Of a stretch of DNA of 64,000 nt, positions 52,226 to 62,314 are shown in pieces. The stretch covers positions 27,078,996-27,142,995 of the forward strand of contig CM039502.1 in assembly GCA_022432975.1 (NCBI GenBank), read 5' to 3'. Under the pieces are notes generated by a model. That model was given only the letters and a program-made list of their open reading frames with translations, searched no databases and had not been told where the DNA came from. Origin of the DNA: Begonia masoniana. Taxonomy: Eukaryota > Streptophyta > Magnoliopsida > Cucurbitales > Begoniaceae. The position numbers and the translations under genes are program-made. Every line of letters begins with the position of its first letter. The first letter of the stretch is position 1.

Positions 52226-53167
52226 ACCAGTTTTTTTTTAAAATTTTTGGTTTTCCAAATTGTTTTAACCCGACATTTTCTGACGTATTTTAAACGTATT
52301 TTAGGCACGTTTTCCAACCGGTTTCGAGGGTTCAAAAAAATCAAAAACCGACTCAAAAAATTATAGAAAATTATTTTAAAATTTGTTTTAAACACGAGAT
52401 TTGTTTGCAAAGTAGCGCACCGAGCTAGGGCGGGTTTGGGGGCGTTACAGAAACAGAACCGGTGCACCAAGTTCTCCAAAACCAGTTTTTGTTAACTTTC
52501 ACCAAAACTTTAATCTAATTCTAAAAACCATCTAGACTAACATATCTAAGAGTTAAACCACTAAAGTTGGGAAAAGAACTAACAATTTAAACCTAAATTT
52601 TCGACCTCTCAATTAGGGTTTCCCAAACCCTAACCAAACTCCTTATAAACAGATCCAAAACATCACAAACTAACCCTATGATGCAACAAACTAAAAACCC
52701 ACTTAATCCTTACCTTAAAACCCTTGAAATTCTTGATAAAATGATGTTGGAGATGCCTCTAATGGCTTCACTTGGCATGGAGATGAAGAGGAGAAAGGAG
52801 GGGGAATTTTATGCCATTAACCCTCACTTAACATAATTTATAAACAAAATTTTCTCTCTTTTGAAAATTACCACAAAACTTTCTTTTTTTATAACTTGAC
52901 CACTTCTCTCTTTTCTTCCTTATACCAACGTGGTTCACTCTTCCAACACACCACAATCCCCTCCTTGGTTCACTTAATTTCCATTTTATCAAATTCAACT
53001 CAACCAAATTCTTAACAACCACTTAATCCTAGGGTTTTCTCTCAAAATTCTCTTCCAAAGTTTCACTTTATAACTTAATATTTAACATAACCCTAGAATC
53101 AACGTTAAATTATTAGCGCACATCTAATCGAGGCTATGCATGTTATAGGAAAATTTCGGGTGTTATA

Positions 53168-54136
53168 GCTCAAGTACTAACACATACAAGAAGAATGTGG
53201 AATGCCTTCTTATTCATGTAGATGAAGACAAACAAATCCTTTGGAACAATCCTCTTTGCTAAGCAAGGTTTTGAACCAAATTTTAATATCCTAATGCGAA
53301 ATGTTTACTCATCTTATTTGATGTTGCATATAAAAGTGACTCGTACGTGTATACATCATAGTCGAAAGGAAAAAATAAGTTTCTTAGTTGTTGAAAAATT
53401 AACCAACAAAATATTGGACCACTGAGGAAACACATAGTCGAGTATAAAGAGAACATGATCATGAATCTTTCATTTTACAGCATCTTCCACCTTTATTCTC
53501 AATATATTTCCCTTTCATCTTAGAAAAATCTAACTGAGAAATCTCCAAATTAAACGTTGTTCACTTTCAGTATGATAGTCTCTTTTAGTGTTTTCCTTCT
53601 TGATTTTTAATTTGAACAAGAAGGAAGCAATCATTGAGAATGAAAAATATGAAATTTTGTTAGAAAGATTATAGATCGAACTCTGCAATGCACATATAAT
53701 TAGTATACGTCTAGTGTCTTAAGTGGTAAGCCCGCTTTTAAATAATTTTCCTTTAGTTTTATACAAATTCATATTTTGAATTAAAAACATGATTTTTGGA
53801 TTAGAAATTTGGAATTTTGACAAAGTAAATACACATCGCCAATTTGGACAATACAATCTTCAAAAAAGCTAAGTGGATCTTTAAACCATTTTTATAGTAT
53901 CATTTTAGAATTCAAGAATTTTATTGGTAGTCTAATTTTGTGTCGAAAACTCAATATTGTAGATAAGAATGAATTGTACTACACAAAAATGAACAATTAT
54001 AAATATTTGGGTCGGGTTCAACACTATCTGGTGTTGAGAAATCAAAGAAAGAAATCAGGTTTTGACATAACATGATAGACTGATCGACCTATGGCTTAAA
54101 ACAAATTTTTTTGCAGGTATACGATCAAGTGCTCTT
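53168..54136. other. Unassigned AT-rich DNA
   Basis: Begins with the target duplication gctca of LTR A. No LTR landmark, no coding motif and no repeat shared with the rest of the window was recognised. The open frame at 53222-53425 shows no known feature. Possibly the pre-existing host sequence. Confidence 0.5.
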
Positions 54137-54720
54137 GTCACGACTAGGAGGCAGGCCTAACAGAATGTCGGGTCTAGCGGCCTGATCCTCAGAGAAAACC
54201 CGATCACCTAGTCCAAGGCTCAGTTCTCATCATAAGTAGTGAAAACAATTCAAAATCAAAATCCACACGGTGATCACAGATATATAATAGCTTGAAAAAG
54301 TAAAACAGTTTAATAAGGTTTACATACTAAGTATCTAAATTCAAACCCAAATAATATTATACAGACCCAAAGTATAAAATAAATCATTACCAGGAAAACA
54401 CTAAATCACTTGACAAGGAATAAAGGAAATGAACAATTTCTGAATTCAAGCCACTTGCCGTTATTGTTCTTTCCTAAAAAGGGCAGGGGTCATTGGGATG
54501 ATTGACTTACTCAGTAGGTAAGTTATATTAAATGCAATGCATGAAAAACTTCTTTTGGCTTTCTTTTCAAAACATCTTACCAAAAAAACCTTTTTCATCT
54601 TTTTATTAAAAGCAAGCTCCACGAGCTGCTGATTAAGTAGGGAGTCAAACATTGTCGTATACATAGACGACTATACAAAATACACCATCATCGTACTTTT
54701 CATATAAAAATCACCTCAAT
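54137..54720 (-). mobile_element. Probable LTR fragment of another family
   Basis: Starts tgtcacgactaggaggc, a TGTCACGAC end seen in other plant gypsy LTRs, and contains ttgacttactcagtaggtaag, which resembles a common stretch of such LTRs. The right edge abuts the duplicated E4 leader at 54721. No second LTR or internal region is seen. The class is a guess. Confidence 0.35.
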
Positions 54721-54840
54721 GAAATATCTATTAGCTAATGTTAACATAAACACTTACAGTTGTTGAAGCACTTCCATGCAACGATTGGCACTGATGAGTA
54801 ATCTTTTGAACGGTTTAACTGAATGTCTCTGATACCATAA
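54721..54840 (-). repeat. Second E4 leader and primer site
   Basis: 120 bp matching 61581-61700, including tctctgatacca (primer site) and the donor-like caact|gtaagtgtttatg. The match breaks at about aatatctatt. Confidence 0.88.
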
Positions 54841-55163
54841 TGTAACGCCCCGAGTTTTCTGAACCCAGTTTGTTACACATAAACTCGAACTTGACTAAGG
54901 AACTTTGAACCAAATTAAAATTTCGCTCAAAAATTTAAATTTGACATTTTTTTAAAATTTCAAAATGTTTAAATACTTGCAGCGAAAATCATTTGAACAA
55001 GAATAGAGTTGTTTGAATAATCAATTGAGGTGTTAGGGAACATTCGGCCAAAAGAAATAAGGTTTAAATCGTGAAATACTTTGAAAGTTGCAAAAGTCAA
55101 ACTCATCTGCTGCTGAACTAAGTCAACGAAAGAGCAGAAATAAAATTGAAGGATCTCTACCGA

Positions 55164-55246
55164 TGACGTCAGCCGGAGGATCATTCTTCCAGCTTCAGCC
55201 GATCGCAAAACGACAAGTTTCGCTACTACATCTACCGATGACGTCA
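55164..55246. promoter_or_regulatory. Two TGACGTCA palindromes in E4 LTR
   Basis: Perfect sites at 55164-55171 and 55239-55246, 75 bp apart, the same spacing as the 76-bp repeats of E2. The partial LTR has them at 62044 and 62119. Candidate bZIP sites. Confidence 0.45.
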
Positions 55247-56143
55247 GCCGGATGATTGGTTCATCCAGCCTCTGCCGATCATAAGACGACAAAAGACTTT
55301 ACTCACAAAACAAAACAAACAGAATACATTGACTGTTCGCTAAACGACAAAAGTCTTCCCGCATCTTCCGATCGACATATTACACAATGTCCACCGATCA
55401 CTAAACGACAAAAGTCTAAACTTTCTACCGATGAAATAAACTACACCATCCGATAGATTTAACACGCTACTCCTACCGGTAGAAAACAACCATCTTCTAC
55501 CGATAGAAAACGATGTCTTCTACCGATAGACTACCACTGCCGGTAGAAAACAGAGCAACTTTTCCACAATTCATACTCTATACAAAAACAACTCTACTAC
55601 AAAGGGACTTATTCACTTCAACGAAACCTTTCGGAAACGACTCCAATCCCTACATTACTCAAATCCAGTAAAACAAATGCTAAATCAGCAAGGTACTTTT
55701 ATCAGAAGATTTCAAAATGTGTTTCAAAACATTGAAAACTATTACTGACAAAAGACTCAACATACTTAAGTGAAAACATTGTCGACTGAACCAGAGAGTT
55801 TTCAAACCTAAGATCAAGACATCAAAAGTTGATTCTGTCAGCGAAACTCAAACACAACTCAGCTATCCAATTTTTTTTACTACAATGCATATGTACAAAA
55901 CACTGGTTAAACCGCCTCATCAATTTACCAAGTCGTGGCCTGAATGCGCTCTTCCAACATCATCTATGCATTTATAAACTCAGGGAAATCACCTGCAGTA
56001 ACCTCAACACCTACATCACAAAACTCATCTATTAGCCTAATGCTAAGCAAGCAAAGCAATAATAAATGATATGCTGAAACATAAAACCTAAACATGCAGT
56101 TTCTACTTTCTCATCTCAGTTATACATTCGTTCGTTTACTGAT

Positions 56144-56335
56144 CTGATCCCTCTGTTCCCTTGGGAGTGGGATCAGTTCTCCCAATGTTATACATCCTCT
56201 ACTCGATTAAGGGGCGGATGAATTCTCTTAATAGCTATTCTGATCCCTCAGTTCCCTTGGGAGTGAGATCAATTATCCCAATGTTCTACATCCTCTACTC
56301 GATTAAGGGGCGGATGAATTCCCTTAATAGCTGAT
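56144..56335 (-). repeat. Two-copy 96-bp cassette in E4 LTR
   Basis: Each copy has ctgatccctc(t/a)gttccc, a stretch ending acatcctctactcgatt, and aggggcggatgaattc. Orthologous to 19033-19228 in E2. Confidence 0.8.
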
Positions 56336-56493
56336 CTGTCACATTCGGTTCATGCCTTACCATTCTTTACATGAAAATTCATTTTCGTAATCTTTCATAA
56401 AAACACGATACATGTCATACAAACTCATTCGCACAATGCATAATCCTAATGTTTTGTGATGTAGGCTCGAAGGCACATGCATACTTTACTTAC

Positions 56494-56546
56494 CTGGATT
56501 CCTGGAGAAATGTTTGGTTGCTAACCACTTCGAGTTCTGCTAAAAC
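56494..56546 (-). other. Splice-bounded 53-bp segment in E4 LTR
   Basis: Minus strand: ggttttag | segment | gtaagtaaag (donor at 56493), followed by CTTCGAGCCTACATC. The next acceptor-like site, gatgtag, is at 56011-56012. Confidence 0.5.
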
Positions 56547-57030
56547 CTAAAACCGTAGACAGTGTATTAGTTAAACTTCATTCTAAACTACCCAGGAGTC
56601 TAAAGAAATTAGTTTGGAAGCTCAGATCTTCGTGCATTCCCGATTCTGCACTAAACCCGAAACTACACACATTCATAACACTCCCAAAAACACATACATT
56701 GGATTCCCTCTGTTATCTAACTGTCAAGTCATAAGGAAAAATGAAGGAACTCACCTAAATCGGAGAAATCACTGGAGAAGTCAGAGGGAAAATCGCCTGG
56801 AGCTCTGTTGAGCTTGAGCTGAATACCGAGAAAGGAAAAATGAGGGGCAGTGGTAGCTAAACCTCATTAAACCCTCCCTTAAATACGTTATCCACAATAA
56901 ATTACAATTTACCATTTTATCCTTACTCATACACTTATTAACCTAATCACTAAATCACCCAATTTAACTTTTAAAGCATTCTCAAAAAAATGAAACAAGG
57001 TAAATCGGTTAATAGAAACCGGGTGTTACA

Positions 57031-57047
57031 ATCTACCCTCCTTAAAA
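57031..57047 (-). other. E4 polypurine tract
   Basis: Minus strand TTTTAAGGAGGGTAGAT directly before the LTR start. Confidence 0.85.
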
Positions 57048-57065
57048 GAATTTTGTCCTCAAAAT

Positions 57066-58710
57066 TCAGTACCTGAATAATTCTGGATGTTGGTCCAACA
57101 TGTCTAGCTGGCGCTCCCAAGTTGTCTCCTCAATATTCTGGTTACGCCACAATACCTTCACCAAAGGAATTTCCTTGTTGCGCAATACCTTCACTGCATA
57201 ATCTTATATCTTTACTGGTTTCTCTTCATAGGCAAGGGTAGGATAAATCTCAAAGTCTTGCTGTTCCATGACTTGGTTTAGATCCCTTATGCACTTTTTC
57301 AACATAGAAACGTGGAATACATCATGTATCCCTTCCATAGAAGTTGGTAGTTGTAACTGGTAAGCTGTTCTCCCAATCCTCTTCAGAATCGTGAACGGCC
57401 CAATGAACCTGGGGTTCAACTTGCCTCTCTTTCCAAATCTCACAACTCCTTTAAATGTGATATCTTAAGAAAAACTTCATCACCTACTTTAAACTCTAAT
57501 TCTCTACGCCTCTTGTCGGCATAGCTCTTCTGTCGGCTTTGAGCTGTTAAGATCCTCTGGCGGATGAGGGCAATTTTCTCCACTATCTGCTGCACAATGT
57601 GAGGACCAATCAATCGTGCTTCTCCAACATCATCCCAATACAATGGAGATCTGCACTTACATCCATACAATGCCTCGTATGGTGCCATGCCTATTGTTGT
57701 CTGCAAACTGTTGTTATAAGAAAATTCAACTAAGGACAAGTGTTTGCTCCATGAACCTTGAAAGTCTAATACACATGCACGGAGCATATCCTCTAATGTT
57801 TGAATAGTCCTTTCGGATTGTCCATCAGTTTGAGGGTGGAAAGCTGTACTGAAATTAAGTTGCGTCCCCATAGCCTTGTGTAAACTTTTCCAAAACTTAG
57901 ATGTAAATCTATAGTCTCGGTCTGAAACTATGGTGCTTGGAACTCCATACAGTCTAACAACTTCATGCACATGCAACTCAGCAAGTTGATCCATCGAGTA
58001 TGTCATCTTTATCGGTAGAAAGTGGGCAGATTTGGTTAAACGATCAACTATCACCAGATTGCATCATGTCCCTTTGCTGTTCTAGGCAATCCCACAACAA
58101 AATCCATCGTTATTTGTTCCCATTTCCATTCAGGGACTGGTAGATGTTGCAATGTTCCTGAGGGTCTCTGATGCTCAGCTTTAATCTGCTGACAACACAA
58201 ACATGATCCTACATACTCTGCCACACTGCTTTTCATACATGGCCACCAATAATGCTGTTTAAGATCCTTGTACATCTTTGAACTTCCGGGGTGAACAGAA
58301 AATCGAGAAGAATGTGCTTCAAAAAGAATCTCATCTCGAAGTTCCTTAATGGCAGGAACAAACCATCTATTTCTAAACCTAAGGATTCCATCAGCGGAAT
58401 AGTTAAAATCCGACTTGTCTGTAGAGTCCATACAGGACTTATACTTATTGCATTCAGTGTCGTTCCTTTGAGCTTCCTTTATTTTCTCCAAAATAGTAGG
58501 CCTCAAGGATATGGTCGAAAGCATAGTTGATACACTGGATACTGCTTCTAGATTAAACTTTTGGAATTCAGACTCTAAAGCTACTGGCATGTCTAAAATC
58601 ATGGCTGAGGCTGATGTTGTCACTCTACTTAAGGCATCTGCCACAACATTTGCTTTGCCGGGGTGGTACTTAATCTCGAAATCAAAATCCTTTAAAATTC
58701 CAACCATCGA
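57066..58710 (-). pseudogene. pol: E4 integrase with chromodomain-like end
   Basis: Frame 58707-58051 carries the RNase H-IN tether, the zinc region ([23 protein letters not shown]) and [11 protein letters not shown] one-base shift near 58054 moves to frame 58054-57440 with [24 protein letters not shown] (catalytic Asp), [20 protein letters not shown] (catalytic Glu) and [10 protein letters not shown]. Another shift leads to 57443-57204 with [12 protein letters not shown] and FHVSMLKKC. A TAA splits the last part, which ends like the E3 chromodomain-like tail (IPLVKVLW...TTWE). The stop is at 57066. The catalytic DDE residues are present. Confidence 0.92.
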
Positions 58711-60330
58711 CGTTGCCTCATATTTAATTCCTTCTGTGTGAAGATATACTTCAGGCTCTTATGATCTGAAAATATCTCACAAGACTGTCCATACAAATAG
58801 TGTCTCCAAATCTTTAGAGCAAAAACCACAGCAACTAACTCTAAGTCATGCGTAGGGTAATTCTTCTCATGTGTTTTCAACTATCTAGAGGCATAAGCTA
58901 TTACTTTTCCATCTTGTATTAGAACATAACCAAGACCGATTTTGGAAGCGTCACAGTAAATGCTAAACTTACCATCTTCAACTGGAAGGGTTAAAATTGG
59001 AGCATCGGTCAATTCTGTTTCAAGATCTGAAAACTATGCTCACATTCGTCAGTCCATATATACTTCACATTTTTCCTTGTTAACCTAGTAAAGGGGGTAG
59101 CAATCTTCGAGAATCCTTCAATGAATTTTCTATAATATCCTGCTAGTCCAAGAAAACTCCTAATATCTGTAGCACTCTTCGGTTGGGGCCATTCCTTAAC
59201 TGCTTGAACCTTAGCTGGATCGACAGATATACCATCCCCAGAGATAACATGTCCTAGAAAGTGAACTTGATCCAATCAAAATTCACACTTAGAAAACTTG
59301 GCATATAGTTGGTGTTGTTATAATACTTCCAACACCAAGATCAGGTGCCTAGCATGCTCATCCTTGTACGCGAATAGATTAAAATGTCATCTATGAATAC
59401 TATGACAAACTTATCCAAATACTCATGAAACACTCTATTCATGAGATCCATAAAAGCTGCTGGTGCATTTGTCAATCCAAAGGACATAACCAAAAACTCA
59501 AAATGTCCATACTTGGTGCGGAAAGCAGTCTTAGGAATATCCTCAGATTTGACTTTTAATTGGTAATAACCAGACCTAAGGTCAATCTTAGAGAAAACAC
59601 GTGCACCATTAAGCTGATCAAATAAATCATCAATCCTTGGCAATGGATACTTGTTCTTGACAGTTAACTTATTTAATTCCCTATAATCAATGCACATTCG
59701 CATTGACCCATCTTTCTTTTTGACAAAAAGGACAGGTGCACCCCACAGTGAAAAGCTTGGGCGTATGAACCCTTTCTCCAACAGATTCTCCAACTGCTTC
59801 TTTAATTCCTTAAGTTCTGTTGGTGCTAGCCTATATGGATTTTTAGACACAGGCTCAGCGCCGGGGTAAACATCTACAACGAATTTAATTTTCCTATCTG
59901 GTGGTAAACCAGGAAGGTCATCTAAAAACACTTCAAGGAAGTCTTGGACAATTAAGACATTTTGGGGTGTTGCTTTTCCTACGAATTGTGTATCTAGAAC
60001 ACTGGCCAAGAAGCATAGGTACTCTCTGCATGGTGAGGGTTTACAATTTATCGAAGTCATAACAGACATTCCCTCACTCTTCTTTAAAGCTTGGAAGGTA
60101 TGATTTAAACCACCAAGGGGTTGGAATCTAACTACTCCAGTCCTACAGTCGATTGTGGCATAATGTTTAAACAGCCAATCCATTCTTAGGATTACATCAA
60201 ATTCCATTATATCCACAATAATGAGATCAGCAGTTAGACTCACACTTCCTACTAACACAACACTGTCAAGCATCACCTGGTTAGAGTGCATGCGTTCACC
60301 AGAGGGTAAAGCGACACTAAACACATGCAT
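58692..60330 (-). pseudogene. pol: E4 protease end, reverse transcriptase, RNase H
   Basis: Frame 60330-59341 carries the protease tail ([17 protein letters not shown]), the linker with [10 protein letters not shown], and RT with [30 protein letters not shown] and the intact catalytic [14 protein letters not shown]. It shifts right after this. Frames 59275-59009 ([33 protein letters not shown]) and 58880-58692 ([25 protein letters not shown]) continue RT and RNase H with a further shift near 59010 and a stop near 58884. RT is the most complete of the four elements up to the active site. Confidence 0.92.
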
Positions 60331-60342
60331 AGAAGGGGTAAA

Positions 60343-61545
60343 CTATACATCTAACTTAACAACAAATGTAGATGCTATGAATGAATGTGTTGCACCAGAA
60401 TCTATCAATGTAAAAGCGGGTATTGAGTTGACTAATATAGTACCTGACACAACAGCAGGCTGCTCATCATCGCCCGACTCCATCATGGAGAATATCCTCG
60501 GCTTAATCATAGCAGGGCCATTCTTAGGAGCTGGACAGTCCCTAACGACGTGGCCAACCTTGTTACAGTTGAAGCATCGGGTGACTATGGGCTTCGGGCA
60601 ATCCCTGAATGTGTGTCCAATTTTCTCGCAATTGAAACACTTTCCTGAACCGAACCTGCATTCACCCAGGTGACTCTTCGAGCATTTTGGGCACAGGGGA
60701 AACTTCCTGGCATCCGGCACTTTCTTTCCAGTTCCTTGGCTATGCTGGCCTTCACTAGGCCTCTTCATTCCCCTTTGATGATGTGACTGGACCGGCTTTT
60801 GTGGGACCTCTTTTGGTTCAGCACACTTCCTTTCAGCTTCTTCCACTTCCAGAGCAATGGACACAACCTCGCTGAATGTCAAGCCTTTAATACCGCAAAA
60901 TTTAACTCCTCTGTAGATTTCTGGCTTCAGTCCATGCACAAATTTGAATGCCTTGTCCTCGTCTCTGTAAACAAAATGTCCAGCAAACCTGGACAGGGAC
61001 TCGAACTGCCTACTGTACTCGGCTACAGACCCTGTCTACTTCAAGTTTAGAAATTCCAACTTCTTTGCAGTTTGGACAGTACTGTTGAAATACTTCTCGT
61101 AGAAAATGTCTTTAAATTGCGACCAAGGCATCGCCAAGACATCAGTGGTGGTCTCTATTGTTTCCCACCAGAGTTGAGCTTCACCAGCCTAGTGAAATGT
61201 CGCCAACGTGACCTTGTCTCCTTCTCCTATGTTGGCACACCTAAACATACTTTCAATCTTCCTAAGCCACCCTTCAGCAATAACTGGATCAGATGATTGT
61301 CCATCAAACGTGGGTGGTCTTAGTCTCCGGAATCTATCTCCAGAATGTTCATTGCTAGAACCCGAGTTGGCACTTCCTTGTACCTCTCGGTTCAACAGTA
61401 CTCCTAGTTGATCAGACCCCTAGCGCACTAAATCGGTTTGCTGACGCATCAACTCTGTCAGCTGCCTAATCACACTAGGCTCCTTTCCACCACTCAGGTT
61501 TGGCATTTCCCTTGGCACTCTAGGTCTCCCTGGGTGTCGAGCCAT
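60343..61545 (-). pseudogene. gag: E4 gag-protease with stops
   Basis: ATG at 61545 (MARHPGRPRVPRE), aligned with E2. Stops interrupt it near 61422, 61190 (TAG) and 61037 (CAG to TAG); otherwise one frame holds. It carries RLRPPTFDGQ, GSVAEYSRQFESLSRF, HGLKPEIYRGVKF, two knuckles (CFNCEKIGHTFRDC, CFNCNKVGHVVRDC) and the protease site IDSGATHSFIA. It ends at a TAG at 60343, with the rest of the protease in the next frame piece. Confidence 0.92.
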
Positions 61546-61557
61546 TATACTAAAGTC

Positions 61558-61617
61558 CTGTACAGGGTTAATTACACTCTTAAATATCTATTAGCTAATG
61601 TTAACATAAACACTTAC
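61558..61617 (-). other. Intron-like interval upstream of E4 gag
   Basis: Minus strand: caact|gtaagtgtttatg ... ctgtacag|gac, 60 bp, ending 12 bases before the gag ATG. Confidence 0.5.
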
Positions 61618-61685
61618 AGTTGTTGAAGCACTTCCATGCAACGATTGGCACTGATGAGTAATCTTTTGAACGGTTTAACCGAATG

Positions 61686-61697
61686 TCTCTGATACCA
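61686..61697 (-). other. E4 primer binding site
   Basis: Minus strand TGGTATCAGAGA, as in E2; initiator tRNA-Met type. Confidence 0.88.
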
Positions 61698-61700
61698 TAA

Positions 61701-62220
61701 TGTAACGCCCCGAGTTTTCTGAACCCAGTTTGTTACACATAAACTCAAACTTGACTAAGGAACTTTGAACCAAATTAAAATTTCGCTCAGAAGTTTAAAT
61801 TTGACATTTTTTAAAAACTTCAAAATGTTTAAATACTTGCAGTGGAAATCATTTGAACAAAAATAGAGTTAAACAAAACTATAGAACAATGTTTGAATAA
61901 TCAATTGAGGTGTTAGGGAACATTTGGCCAAAAGAAATAAGGTTTAAATCGCGAAATACTTTGAAAGTTGCAAAAGTCAAACTCATCTGCCACTGAACTA
62001 AGTCAACGAAAAAGCAGAAATAAAACTGAAGGATCTCTACTGATGACGTCAGCCAGAGGATCATTCTTCCAGCTTCAGCCGATCGCAAAACAACAAGTTT
62101 CACTACTACATCTACCGATGACGTCAGCCGGATGATTCGTTCATCCAGCCTTTGCCAATCATAAGACGACAAAAGAATTTACTCACAAAACAAAACAAAC
62201 AGAATACATTGACTAGTCGC
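61701..62220 (-). repeat. E4 5' LTR, truncated to 520 bp
   Basis: Matches 54841-55342 and beyond closely, with one insertion of about 20 bp (aaacaaaactatagaacaat). The match stops after gaatacattgact(a/g)(t/t)tcgct at 62220; about 1.67 kb of LTR is missing. Confidence 0.9.
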
Positions 62221-62314
62221 TATACTTAGCATAACCCTAGAATGAACATTAAACTCTCATAACGTACCCTAAACTAGGGCTACGTACGTTACAGGAAATT
62301 CTCTGGTGTTACAA
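62221..62314 (-). mobile_element. 94-bp start of an A/SL-type LTR
   Basis: Matches the 5' end of LTR A on the minus strand (53080-53167): cataaccctagaat, a ctagggcta/tgcatgtta-like stretch, and ggtgttaca at the very end. Only this end remains; the rest was lost together with the E4 LTR end. Confidence 0.75.

Larger units (their letters stand above)
50050..52449 (+). mobile_element. Solo LTR, SL family (copy C2), inside LTR A
   Basis: 2400 bp from tgtaacacctggg to gggggcgttaca, with aaaac on the left and gaaac on the right as a near-perfect 5-bp duplication. Contains a donor-like aaag|gtaata at 50476, the 57-bp splice-bounded segment (51011-51067), a three-copy cassette (51300-51437), an acceptor-like site at 51615-51616 behind GCTAAGCATTAGGATTA, and GC-rich hairpins (52065-52225). 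Inserted in opposite orientation to its host LTR. Confidence 0.9.
54841..57030 (-). repeat. E4 complete LTR (D family), 2190 bp
   Basis: Minus strand tgtaacacccggtttc ... ctcggggcgttaca. Contains two TGACGTCA sites (55164-55171, 55239-55246) in accgatgacgtcagccgg, several ccgatc...acgacaaaa modules akin to the 59-bp unit, an acceptor-like site at 56011-56012, a two-copy cassette (56144-56335) and a splice-bounded segment (56494-56546). Confidence 0.93.
54721..62220 (-). mobile_element. E4: Ty3/gypsy retrotransposon (D family), tandem form sharing an LTR
   Basis: Reading right to left: partial 5' LTR (61701-62220), primer site, intron-like interval, gag-PR, RT-RH, IN, purine tract, complete LTR (54841-57030), then a second primer site and 120 bp of leader (54721-54840) nearly identical to 61581-61700. 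An LTR with internal sequence on both sides shows a tandem array made by unequal exchange between LTRs, then cut at both ends. Coding DNA is close to E2 but carries several stops and frameshifts. Confidence 0.9.

Noticed and set aside
51970..52479. 169-residue minus-strand frame and an overlapping plus-strand frame
   Set aside because: They cover the GC-rich hairpin region and end of solo LTR C2; composition explains the lack of stops.
53222..53425. 67-residue open frame in unassigned DNA
   Set aside because: Short, no recognisable domain, no splice or start context that supports a gene.
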